A stretch of DNA of 37,105 bases from Comamonadaceae bacterium (lineage in GTDB: Bacteria; Pseudomonadota; Gammaproteobacteria; Burkholderiales; Burkholderiaceae_C): contig CANFKQ010000005.1 of NCBI GenBank assembly GCA_947447405.1, forward strand, positions 1 through 37,105, read 5' to 3'. Below are positions 17,822-27,092 of this stretch, in pieces (position 1 is the first letter of the stretch; each line of letters begins with the position of its first letter). Both the position numbers and the translations under genes were made by a program. The notes under the pieces are model-generated. The model was not told the origin of the DNA. It was given only the letters and a program-made list of their open reading frames with translations, and did no database searches.

Positions 17822-20800
17822 TTAGGCTTTCGCTGGGTTATTGGACTTAGAGAACCACGACACATACAACGCTGGCAAAACCACCAGCGTGAGCAGTGTG
17901 GCGGTGACCAAGCCACCAATCACCACAATGGCCAAGGGGCGTTGGGTCTCAGACCCAATGTCATGGCTCAAGGCCATGGGCAATAGGCCTAAGGCTGCGA
18001 GCATGGCCGTCATCAGCACGGTGCGCAGTCGCTGCAGTGCGCCTTCTTTGACCGCATCAATTACGGTATAGCCCGCGTTGCGCAATTGCTGGAATACCGA
18101 GAGCATCACCACACCATTGAGCACCGCTTGGCCCGACAGCGCAATAAAGCCAATGGCCGCAGAGACTGACAGCGGGATGCTGAAAATCCACAGTGCCACA
18201 AAGCCGCCAATCAAGGCCAAAGGCACGTTGATCAAAATCAGGCCCGCTGTTTTGAATGAGCCAAAGGCATCAAACAGCAGCACAAAAATCAGCAGCAACG
18301 AAATGGGCACCACCACGCCCAAGCGTTTCATGGCGCGTTCTTGGTTTTCAAATTCGCCAGACCATGTGACGGCGTAGCCATCGCTGATAGTCACGTTTTT
18401 GGCGACGCGTGCTTGCATGTCAGCCACGACCGAGCCCATGTCACGACCTTTCACAAAGATACCGATGGCCATGGTGCGTCGTCCTGCTTCGCGGGCGATG
18501 TTCATGGCACCGCTGCCCTGGCGAATGGTGGCCACGTTCTCCAACGTAGCGTAGCCGCCGCCGGGCAGGGCGATGGGGATCGCCGGCAGGTTGACGACCG
18601 ATCGGCGGTCACCCGCCAAGCGCAGCACCACCGAGAACTTGCGCTCGCCTTCCCAAATTTCTGTAGTGGCGTGACCAGCCAAAGCGGACTCGATCACATC
18701 TTGAATGTCGCCCACGTTCAAGCCTAGGCGTGCGGCGCGGTCGCGGTCGATATCGACGATCAGTTGTGGCACTTCGCCCAAACGGTCAATCTCGGCGCGT
18801 TGCACGCCCACGACTTGCTTGAACTCGCGTTGCATGGCTTCGGTCGTTTTACGCAACACGTCCAGGTCGTCACCTGAGACCTTGACCACGATTTGGCCTT
18901 TGATCTGCGAGATCGATTCCAGTACGTTGTCACGAATGGGCATGGAGAACGCAGGGTCGACACCGGGGATGATGGCCAGCTTTTGGTCCATTTCCTCAAT
19001 CAACAAATCACGCGTCATGCCTTTGCGCCATTCTTCAGCAGGCTTCACGTCTACAAACACCTCTGCCATGCTGAGAGTTTTGGGGTCGGTGCCGTCTTCA
19101 GGTTGACCGGCTTTGGACACTACAGTGCGAACCTCGGGAATGGTCAGCAGTTGCAAGCGTGCTTTGCGCAGCACTTTGGCCGCTTCGTCTTGCGACACGC
19201 TGGCGGGCATGTCCCAGTTCACCCAGAAGGTGCCTTCGTTCAATTCAGGTAAAAACTCAGAGCCTAAGCTGCCCGCTGCCAAGATGGATGCGGCAAAACA
19301 AGCCAGGGCAATTTTGACGACTTTGCTTGGCTGCTCCAGCGCCCAGTTGAGCACGGGTTCGTACACGCGCTTGGCCCAAGACACCACCGCGTTGTCGCCA
19401 TGCGGCACGCCTTTGCGCAGCAGCCAATAGGCCAGAAGTGGCACCAGCGTGAGCGAGAAAATGAGCGAACCAATCAATGCCGTGGTCACCGACAGGGCCA
19501 TGGGTTGGAAGATGCGGCCTTCGTGGCGTTGCAGCGCAAAAATAGGAATATGCGCGGCAATGATGATGAGCATCGAGAATACCGTGGGGCGACCCACTTC
19601 ACTGGCTGCGTTGGTGATGAGGGTGCGACGTTCTTTCTCGTTCATACCTTCACCACGCTCAGCCAAGCGGTGCATGATGTTTTCAATCACGATCACCGCA
19701 CCGTCCACGATGATGCCAAAGTCCATCGCGCCCAAACTCAGTAAGTTGGCAGGTACACCCAAAATTTTCAGACCTAAGAAAGTCGACAGCAAAGCGAGTG
19801 GAATCACCACGACCACCGCCAATGACGCACGCATGTTGGATAAAAACAAGTACAGCACCAACGACACCAGCAACGCACCTTCCACCAAGTTTTTAAACAC
19901 AGTGGTGAGGGTCTTACCCATCAACCAAGTGCGGTCGTAGAACGGCACGATTTGCACGCCCTTGGGTAGCACGCGCTCGTTGAGGTCGGCCACTTTGTCT
20001 TTGATGCCTTTCAACACGACGCTGGGGTTCTCTCCCTTGCGCATGATGATGATGCCGGTCACCACATCGTCATCCATGTCTTGGCCCACCGTGCCTAAAC
20101 GGGGTACGGCGCCAATGGCGACGGTGGCGACGTCTTTGACCAGCACAGGTGTATTGCCACGCGCGGTGACTACGATATTGCCAATGTCTTGCGCGGAATG
20201 AAGCAAGCCAATGCCACGAATGGCGAACTGTTGAACGCCTTGCGCCACGTAGCTACCACCGGCGTTGGCATTGCCTCGGCCCATGGCGTTTTGCAAGTCT
20301 TGCAGCGTCAGCTTGAAGGCCCGCAGCTTTTGCATGTCGGGCTGCACTTCGTATTGCTTGATGTAGCCGCCCATGCCCACCACGTCGGCTACGCCTGGGA
20401 TTTGGCGCAGAGCACGTTCCACGGTCCAGTCTTGGATGGTGCGCAGATCGGTTGATGTTTTGCCATCTCCCTTTAGGCGGTAGCGCATGACTTCGCCCAC
20501 GGGGGTGGCGTTGGGCATGACGTTGGCTTGCACACCGGTGGGCAAGTCGATGCTGCTGAGGCGTTCGTTGACTTGCTGACGCGCCAAGTTGACCTCGGCC
20601 TTGTCGTCATACGTGACCACGGTGAAGGACAAACCAAACTGCGTGTGTGAGAACACACGAATCGAGTTGGGCAAACCAGACAGAGCCACTTCGATCGGCA
20701 GCGTGACTTCTTTTTCCACCTCTTCCGCCGCACGACCGGGGTAGAGAGAAATCACTGTCACTTGCGTGTCGGTGACGTCGGGAAAGGCTTCAACGGATAA

Positions 20801-20896
20801 GTTTTTAAAGGCGAACACGCCCGCCATCACAAACAGCAAGGTGCCCAAGAGGATGAACAGCGGCTGGTTCAGCGCATAGTCAATGAGGCGCTTCAT
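17822..20896 (-). CDS. Heavy-metal RND efflux transporter, CzcA-like (HME family)
   Basis: 1024 aa; EAFPDVTDTQVTVISLYPGRAAEEVEKEVTLPIE; TM4 signature DFGIIVDGAVIVIEN characteristic of CzcA-type HME-RND proteins. Confidence 0.93.
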   Translation of the reverse strand: MKRLIDYALNQPLFILLGTLLFVMAGVFAFKNLSVEAFPDVTDTQVTVISLYPGRAAEEVEKEVTLPIEVALSGLPNSIRVFSHTQFGLSFTVVTYDDKAEVNLARQQVNERLSSIDLPTGVQANVMPNATPVGEVMRYRLKGDGKTSTDLRTIQDWTVERALRQIPGVADVVGMGGYIKQYEVQPDMQKLRAFKLTLQDLQNAMGRGNANAGGSYVAQGVQQFAIRGIGLLHSAQDIGNIVVTARGNTPVLVKDVATVAIGAVPRLGTVGQDMDDDVVTGIIIMRKGENPSVVLKGIKDKVADLNERVLPKGVQIVPFYDRTWLMGKTLTTVFKNLVEGALLVSLVLYLFLSNMRASLAVVVVIPLALLSTFLGLKILGVPANLLSLGAMDFGIIVDGAVIVIENIMHRLAERGEGMNEKERRTLITNAASEVGRPTVFSMLIIIAAHIPIFALQRHEGRIFQPMALSVTTALIGSLIFSLTLVPLLAYWLLRKGVPHGDNAVVSWAKRVYEPVLNWALEQPSKVVKIALACFAASILAAGSLGSEFLPELNEGTFWVNWDMPASVSQDEAAKVLRKARLQLLTIPEVRTVVSKAGQPEDGTDPKTLSMAEVFVDVKPAEEWRKGMTRDLLIEEMDQKLAIIPGVDPAFSMPIRDNVLESISQIKGQIVVKVSGDDLDVLRKTTEAMQREFKQVVGVQRAEIDRLGEVPQLIVDIDRDRAARLGLNVGDIQDVIESALAGHATTEIWEGERKFSVVLRLAGDRRSVVNLPAIPIALPGGGYATLENVATIRQGSGAMNIAREAGRRTMAIGIFVKGRDMGSVVADMQARVAKNVTISDGYAVTWSGEFENQERAMKRLGVVVPISLLLIFVLLFDAFGSFKTAGLILINVPLALIGGFVALWIFSIPLSVSAAIGFIALSGQAVLNGVVMLSVFQQLRNAGYTVIDAVKEGALQRLRTVLMTAMLAALGLLPMALSHDIGSETQRPLAIVVIGGLVTATLLTLVVLPALYVSWFSKSNNPAKA

Positions 20897-22185
20897 TTGT
20901 GACCTGCGATGCTGGCTGGAGCGGCAGAGCCTGGGGCTGGGGTGTGTTGCATGGCTTCGTCCTGCGCATTGCGGAACTCACGTGCCAGCAGCAAGCTGTT
21001 TTCTTTCACCACCCATTCGTTGGCTTGCACACCATCGACGATGAGCACGTCTTGTAAGCCTTCGTAGCCCAGTTTGACGAGGCGTGGCTCGTACACGCCG
21101 GGTTCGGTTTGCACGTAGGCCCAATGCTCTGAACCACGCAATTGCACAGCGCTCGCGGGCACCAACACACCAGCACCCAGCTTGCGTTCGATGCGGGCGG
21201 TGCCCAGCATTTCGGCTTTGAGCACGCGTTGCTTGTTGTCGATGACGGCGCGCACTTTGATGGAGCGTGTGGTGCTGTCAATGAAGTCACCCGTGGCGGT
21301 GATCTTGGCTTCAAAGGTTTGACCAGGAAAATTAGGCAAGGTGAGCGAAATTTTGGTGCCTGGCTTGAGCGATGCGGTGTCTGATTCACGGGCATCAATT
21401 TGCACCCACAACACGCTGGGGTCACTCACCACAAACAGGGCTTGGTTGCCCGGACCGCCTTGATCGGGACGTACTTCTTGGCCCGCACTCAGGTTGCGTT
21501 CGACGACGACGCCTTTGACGGTAGCGGCGAGTCCGAGTTGTTGGTTGACGTTGTTGGCGCTGCTGCCATACATGCGTGTGCGCGCTTGGGCACGAGCCAG
21601 CTCAGCGCGTGCGCGCATGGCGTCGGCTTCGGTCAGGTCGAGTTCTTTGCGCGAAATGACGTCGGCTTCAAACAAAGTTTGGTGGCGGGCCAAGGCTCGT
21701 TCGGCCACTTGCGCATCGGCCATGGCTTTGGCGGTGTCTGCTTGGGCTGCGCCGAATTCAGGCGAGGCCAAGGTGGCCAGTACTTGTCCTGCGTTGACAC
21801 TTTGGCCGATGTCTGCGTTGAGGCTCAGCACACGCCCTGCGAACGCTGGATAGATGCGCTGGGTGCGTTCTTCGTTCCACACCAGGCGTGCGGGGAGTTC
21901 GATGGTCACGCTCTCGGCTGCTTTGGCTTCGGTTGTGCTTAACAAGGCGAGCTGAGGGTGACCTGCCGGAAAGCGGAGTTGCTGGCCTTGCACGATGGGT
22001 TGTGGTGCAGGGGGTTTCATCGCCGCATCTTGGTTGAAGAGCGCGTAGGCCAATACAGCAACGGCCAGTGCTGAACCACCAGCAACGTAGCGCTTGGTGG
22101 GCGTGTCAAGTAGTTGGCGGGTGTTTTCGCGAAGGCGATCTTGTAGGTTATGTCGTATGCTCATGCCACGTTTATCGTTCATCAT
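20893..22185 (-). CDS. Efflux RND transporter periplasmic adaptor, CzcB/CusB-like
   Basis: 430 aa membrane-fusion protein: AFAGRVLSLNADIGQSVNAGQVLATLASPEF, hairpin region, ...VQIDARESDTASLKPGTKISLTLPNFPGQTFEAKITATGDFID; ATGA overlap with the RND gene. Confidence 0.9.
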   Translation of the reverse strand: MMNDKRGMSIRHNLQDRLRENTRQLLDTPTKRYVAGGSALAVAVLAYALFNQDAAMKPPAPQPIVQGQQLRFPAGHPQLALLSTTEAKAAESVTIELPARLVWNEERTQRIYPAFAGRVLSLNADIGQSVNAGQVLATLASPEFGAAQADTAKAMADAQVAERALARHQTLFEADVISRKELDLTEADAMRARAELARAQARTRMYGSSANNVNQQLGLAATVKGVVVERNLSAGQEVRPDQGGPGNQALFVVSDPSVLWVQIDARESDTASLKPGTKISLTLPNFPGQTFEAKITATGDFIDSTTRSIKVRAVIDNKQRVLKAEMLGTARIERKLGAGVLVPASAVQLRGSEHWAYVQTEPGVYEPRLVKLGYEGLQDVLIVDGVQANEWVVKENSLLLAREFRNAQDEAMQHTPAPGSAAPASIAGHK

Positions 22186-22235
22186 GGCTGACCAATTCCT
22201 GACCTGATTCCTGATTTCATTTCCCTAATACTTTC

Positions 22236-22925
22236 GTGCGAATTTTATTGATTGAAGATGATGCCGTGTTGCAAACGGTGATGTTGCGTAGCCTGAGCGA
22301 TGCAGGCCACCGCGTGGACGTCGCCAGCCATTTGGAAGAGGGCGCGCATTTTTGGCAGGTGCAAGCCTATGACGCCGTTTTACTTGACTTGAACCTGCCG
22401 CTCAACGGTCAGTCACACGCCGCTCAAGGGAGTGGCTTACAGCTGTTACGCGTTGCCCGCGCCCGCGGCGATCGCACGCCGGTGTTGGTGCTGACCGCTC
22501 GCAACCGAACCGACGAACGCATTGCTGGCTTAGACGCTGGCGCTGACGATTACTTGGGCAAGCCCTTTGATTTGGAAGAAGTGGAAGCCCGCTTACGCGC
22601 CTTGGTGCGACGCACCCAAGGTGTGAGTGACGAGGTACAAGTGGGGCGTTTATGCCTGAACCGTAAGCTGCGCCGCATCTTTGTGGACGATGCTGATTTG
22701 GCTTTGCCTACGCGCGAGTTTGAGGTGTTGTGCGAGTTGATGACCCCGCCTGGTCGAGCCGTGAGCAAGCGAGTGTTGTCTGACAAGCTCTCAGGTTTTG
22801 ATGAGGCCTTGGGTGACAACGCCTTAGAAGCCTTTATTTCTAGGTTGCGTAAAAAGCTGGCAGACAGTGGTGCGTCTATTCGCACTTTGCGCGGCATTGG
22901 TTATGTCCTAGAGGAGCAAATATGA
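22236..22925 (+). CDS. OmpR-family response regulator (GTG start)
   Basis: 229 aa; RILLIEDDAVLQTVMLRSLSDAGHRVDVA, VLLDLNLP, GADDYLGKPFDLEEVEARLRALVRR, C-terminal wHTH. Confidence 0.92.
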   Translation: MRILLIEDDAVLQTVMLRSLSDAGHRVDVASHLEEGAHFWQVQAYDAVLLDLNLPLNGQSHAAQGSGLQLLRVARARGDRTPVLVLTARNRTDERIAGLDAGADDYLGKPFDLEEVEARLRALVRRTQGVSDEVQVGRLCLNRKLRRIFVDDADLALPTREFEVLCELMTPPGRAVSKRVLSDKLSGFDEALGDNALEAFISRLRKKLADSGASIRTLRGIGYVLEEQI

Positions 22926-24322
22926 ATGCCACTGAACGTAAACCCTCCTTGCGCAATCGGCTGCTGCGCCATGTACTGATACCGCTGGCGGTGACTTGGC
23001 TGCTGGGGTCTGCCTTGGTGGTAGGTATTGCTTCTTACTTTACGCAGCAGGCGTTTGACCGCTCGCTGCTGGATGATGCATATCTAGTGGCCAGCCATGT
23101 GCGGCGCACGGCTGACGATGCAGGCAGCTTGGACTTGAGCCTATCTGCGCAAGAGATGAGCACAGTGCTGTTTGACCAAAGTGAGTCCTTGTACTTCGCC
23201 GTACTGAGTCCCACAGGTAATTTGTTGGCCGGTCATGCAGGTCTTCGTCCAGCGCAGTTTGGTGAGGCCGTGAAACCCCAATTTGCAGCCATGGAATACC
23301 AAGGGCGCGTGTTGCGCACGGTGACAATTCATCGCCAACAGCCGGGTGATTTTTATGTGGTGATGGCGCAAACCACGGCCAGTCGAGATCGTTTGTTGCA
23401 ACGCTTGTTGACGTTCTCTATCGTGCCGCAGCTGTTGTTGCTCGTATTGTTAGCCGCTTGGTTGCAACGCGCGATCGAAGACGATTTGACGCCATTGGCT
23501 GCTTTAGAAAAAGCGGTGGGGCAACGCGACGCACGCGAACTGACCCCTGTGCCTGTGACCGCCACCACGCGCGATGTGCAACGTTTGGGACAAGCCATCA
23601 ATGCCCTGCTCGGACGTATCGCTTACAGCGTGCAAGCGCAGCGCGAGTTCTCGGGCAACGTGGCGCACGAGTTGCGCACGCCACTGGCGGGCATTCGCGC
23701 CTTGGCTGATTACGGTTTGCGACAAAACGACCCACAGGTATGGCGCGAACAGTTGCAAGGCATCGCACAAAGCCAAGAGCGAGCCAGCCATTTGGTGGAT
23801 CAGTTGTTAGCCCTTGCTTTGGCAGATGAGGCTAAACAAACCCTAGAAAACACGCCTGTGGCTTTAGATGTCTTGGTCGGTGAGGCCGTGCTGCGCTTTT
23901 TGCCGCGCGCGGATGCGGCGGGTGTAGACCTAGGCGCCAAAGGCATTGACCATGCAATGGTGGTGCAAGGCAACGCGGCGTTGATTGAAGGTATCTTGAA
24001 TAACTTGATTGACAACGCGCTGCGCTATGGTCACTCTGAAAGTGGTGACAGCCACATCACCGTGTCGGTGGAGCACAGCTACCCACGCGTTACCTTATCG
24101 GTCACCGACAACGGTGTGGGCGTGCCCGCTGAGAAATTACAGCAAATCAGCCAGCGCTGGGTGCAAGGTGCAGCTGGCGAAGCACTGAAGGCCGGCATGG
24201 GTTTGGGGCTGGCTATTGTCGGCACTTATGCCAAGTTGCTGGGTGCACGCGTAGATTTGAAGCCGGTGCAGCCACAGGGTTTTTGCGTGAGCGTGGTGTT
24301 TGAAAAACCTCCACAAAGTTAA
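22922..24322 (+). CDS. Sensor histidine kinase
   Basis: 466 aa; two N-terminal TM segments, EFSGNVAHELRTPLAGIRALADYG H-box, NNLIDNALRYG N-box, VTDNGVGVP, GMGLGLAIV; overlaps response regulator by 4 bp. Confidence 0.93.
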   Translation: MNATERKPSLRNRLLRHVLIPLAVTWLLGSALVVGIASYFTQQAFDRSLLDDAYLVASHVRRTADDAGSLDLSLSAQEMSTVLFDQSESLYFAVLSPTGNLLAGHAGLRPAQFGEAVKPQFAAMEYQGRVLRTVTIHRQQPGDFYVVMAQTTASRDRLLQRLLTFSIVPQLLLLVLLAAWLQRAIEDDLTPLAALEKAVGQRDARELTPVPVTATTRDVQRLGQAINALLGRIAYSVQAQREFSGNVAHELRTPLAGIRALADYGLRQNDPQVWREQLQGIAQSQERASHLVDQLLALALADEAKQTLENTPVALDVLVGEAVLRFLPRADAAGVDLGAKGIDHAMVVQGNAALIEGILNNLIDNALRYGHSESGDSHITVSVEHSYPRVTLSVTDNGVGVPAEKLQQISQRWVQGAAGEALKAGMGLGLAIVGTYAKLLGARVDLKPVQPQGFCVSVVFEKPPQS

Positions 24323-24344
24323 CTAATCAGTGCAGGAGATTTCC

Positions 24345-24806
24345 ATGGATGCCTTTCAAGATCACTACCCAGAAAACGTGGCCCATTGCTATGGCTGCGG
24401 TCACCTGAACGAGCACGGCCACCAAATTAAAACCGTGTGGGAGGGTGATGAAACCGTCACGCGTTTCAAGCCCGAGCCATATCACACCTCTGTGCCGGGT
24501 TATGCGTATGGCGGCTTGATTGCGTCACTCATTGACTGCCACTGCACAGGCACAGCTGCGGCGGCCATGTATAAGCAAGAAGGGCGCAGCCACGATTCGC
24601 TGCCTGCTTTCCGTTTTGTCACAGGTTCATTGCATGTGGACTTTTTAAAGCCAACGCCGCTGGATGGCGAGTTGGTCATTCGTGGCCGTGTGAAAGAAAT
24701 CAAAGGCCGCAAAGTGGTGGTCGAGGCCACCGTCTACGCTGGCGATGTGGCCACCGCGCGCGGTGACGTGGTGGCGCTGCAAATGCCAGAGAGCTTTGGC
24801 CAGTGA
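24345..24806 (+). CDS. PaaI-like hotdog-fold thioesterase
   Basis: YAYGGLIASLIDCHCTGTAAAA, LHVDFLKPTPLDGELVIRGRVKEIKGRKVVVEATVYA. ATG 24345 follows AGGAG; track start 24330 is GTG. Confidence 0.85.
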   Translation: MDAFQDHYPENVAHCYGCGHLNEHGHQIKTVWEGDETVTRFKPEPYHTSVPGYAYGGLIASLIDCHCTGTAAAAMYKQEGRSHDSLPAFRFVTGSLHVDFLKPTPLDGELVIRGRVKEIKGRKVVVEATVYAGDVATARGDVVALQMPESFGQ

Positions 24807-24815
24807 CGACCTTGC

Positions 24816-25430
24816 TTAAGCCTTGGGCCGCCACATGTGAAACAGTTGCTCTGGTCCGATACTGAAGTAGTCGGCAGGACCACCGCCACGCAAGATATGG
24901 CCTGCATTGGCGGTGTCGTAAATGCCGTCTTTGAGCAAGTGGTCGGCAATGTGCACGCCCACGACTTCGCCCAACACCAACCACGTAGGTACCTTTTGTT
25001 TGTCAAGGCCTTCGAGCTGAATGATTTGCGTGCTGCGGCACTCAAACGACACAGGGCTTTCTGCCACACGGGGCACATTGACCACGCGTGAAGGTGCGGT
25101 GGTGAGGCCAGCCAACTCAAACTCATTCACCTCGGGGCCGACTGGTGCGCAGGTTTGATTCATGGCTTCGGCCAAAGGGCGTGTGACGAGATTCCACACA
25201 AACATGCCATTTTCTTGTACGTTGCGCAGCGAGTCTTTGGGGCCGGTGCTTGAGAAGCCCACGATGGGCGGGATGTAGTTGAAGGCGGTGAAGAAACTGT
25301 AGGGAGCGAGGTTCAACACACCGTCGTTGCTGCGGGTCGAGACCCAGCCAATGGGGCGAGGGCCAACGATGGCGTTGAACGGGTCATGGGGCAGGCCGTG
25401 GCCATCTTTGGGTTCGTAAAAATGCGTCAT
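24816..25430 (-). CDS. Flavin reductase-like (FMN-binding) family protein
   Basis: 204 aa; HDPFNAIVGPRPIGWVSTRSNDGVLNLAPYSFFTAFNYIPPIVGFSSTGPKDSLRNVQENGMFVWNLVT. Confidence 0.9.
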   Translation of the reverse strand: MTHFYEPKDGHGLPHDPFNAIVGPRPIGWVSTRSNDGVLNLAPYSFFTAFNYIPPIVGFSSTGPKDSLRNVQENGMFVWNLVTRPLAEAMNQTCAPVGPEVNEFELAGLTTAPSRVVNVPRVAESPVSFECRSTQIIQLEGLDKQKVPTWLVLGEVVGVHIADHLLKDGIYDTANAGHILRGGGPADYFSIGPEQLFHMWRPKA

Positions 25431-25499
25431 GGCTATACGGTAAACGCAAACGGGTAAGCAGGCTGTCGCCTACTTGCAAAACCGCAAACGCTGTGGGCC

Positions 25500-27092
25500 T
25501 TAGAACGTGCGTTTTGCGACGATGGACAACACATCGAGTTCGGCTTGGTGATCCGCCTTGATATCGTTGAAACTCTTGCGTAACTTGTCTTCGCCGGTGG
25601 CTTGGGTAATCAAGCTGAGTTGGTCCACCAATAGCTTGAACTGGGCCGCAGCCAGCGCTGGGTGAGCCTTGGCATCGAGCACCAAACCGTTGGCGTGCGT
25701 GTGGTCTTCGGCTTCTTTGGCGGCAAATTCGGCGCGTGCTTCGTCGGTCAGGCGTTTGACTTCGTCGCCTGACAAATGCAGGCGCTCGGCTTCGGCCACG
25801 ATGAGTTCTTTTTCAGCACGGTCAAGCATGCCGTCTTCATATGCCAGCATTAAGCGTTGCTTGAAGGCTTCGCGGTCAATACGCAGTTGGTCGGTGAATG
25901 CTGATGCCAACAGGCCCGCAGGGATGGCAAAAATACCAATACCAATCAAAGCCACGACCACCGTGAGCAAGCGGCCCAATGGGGTGATGGGCGAAATGTC
26001 ACCGTAGCCCACTGATGCCAAGGTGATGATGGCCCAGTAAATGGATTGGGGAATATTTTCAAACTTGTCAGGCTGCGCCTCATGTTCGAGCAAGAAGCCC
26101 AAGCTGGCAGTCAGCACCACCAGTAACATCATCACAAATACCGATGCAAAGATGACTTGCCACTCGCGCTGCACCACTTTATAAAGGGTTTCCAGGGCTG
26201 AGGTGTAGCGTGTGAGTTTGAGCATCCGAATCAAACGGAAGACGCGCAAGAAACGCAAATCGACATGTTGACTAAATAGGCTTTCCAACACAAAAGGCAA
26301 GATCGCTAACAAGTCGATGATGGCGGAGCCCGAGCGTATATGGGCCCAATGTGGCAAGCGCAGATGCTTGTACTTTGGGTTTTCAGGTGCTGTGTAAACG
26401 CGAGCGATGTATTCGATGGTGAAGATGGTGAAGGCCATCATGTCCACGACATGAAATTCCATAGCAAATAGAGCTCTGAAGGATTCCACGGATTCAAGAA
26501 TCACACAGGTGATGGACAGTGCCACCCAAAACACAATGAAGTTGTCGATGTAGGTGTGCAAGCGACCCGAGTGTCCGGTCGGCACCAACAACGCAAATAT
26601 TTTGGCGCGAAGGGTTCGATCTGCATTGAGCTCTTGAAACTCATGCCACGCCGGAATGATTTGGCGTGACAGTTTGAACATTCGAGCCAATCGCATGATT
26701 CGTAACACGCGCAACATTTCCACATCGACATCCACGAAACGGGCGAAGTAGAAAGGGGCGATGGCAATCAAATCAATTAGCGCATAAAAGCTTATGGCAT
26801 ATCGCAAACGTGGGAAGCTTTTGCCTGCAAAGTCAGGGTTTAGGTGTGCTGTAGCCACACGCATCACATATTCGGCGGTGAAGATGCCTACTGTGACGAT
26901 GTCAAACCAATGGAACCAGTGTTTGTAGTCGTTGTAAATTTCTGGCGTGTTTTCGATCAAGACCGCAATCACGCTCGCCACAATCAGAAACGCAATGCTG
27001 CGTTCCACTTGGCGTTGAAAGCCGTGCTTGAACTCGGGGTCAAACACCCACTTGTAAAAACTGGCGAGTGGCGAGGTGTTGTGCGTGGTCAT
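25500..27092 (-). CDS. Voltage-gated-type K+ channel with tandem voltage-sensor domains (VSD-VSD-pore)
   Basis: 530 aa. VSD1 S4 LRVLRIMRLARMFKLSR, VSD2 S4 LRFLRVFRLIRMLKLTR, single pore ITLASVGYGDISP, C-terminal cytosolic tail. Confidence 0.9.
   Translation of the reverse strand: MTTHNTSPLASFYKWVFDPEFKHGFQRQVERSIAFLIVASVIAVLIENTPEIYNDYKHWFHWFDIVTVGIFTAEYVMRVATAHLNPDFAGKSFPRLRYAISFYALIDLIAIAPFYFARFVDVDVEMLRVLRIMRLARMFKLSRQIIPAWHEFQELNADRTLRAKIFALLVPTGHSGRLHTYIDNFIVFWVALSITCVILESVESFRALFAMEFHVVDMMAFTIFTIEYIARVYTAPENPKYKHLRLPHWAHIRSGSAIIDLLAILPFVLESLFSQHVDLRFLRVFRLIRMLKLTRYTSALETLYKVVQREWQVIFASVFVMMLLVVLTASLGFLLEHEAQPDKFENIPQSIYWAIITLASVGYGDISPITPLGRLLTVVVALIGIGIFAIPAGLLASAFTDQLRIDREAFKQRLMLAYEDGMLDRAEKELIVAEAERLHLSGDEVKRLTDEARAEFAAKEAEDHTHANGLVLDAKAHPALAAAQFKLLVDQLSLITQATGEDKLRKSFNDIKADHQAELDVLSIVAKRTF

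Noticed and set aside
25500-27092. Interpretation as a two-pore (TPC-like) channel
   Set aside because: There is no S5-pore-S6 between the two S4 segments; the linker is short and lacks any filter motif.
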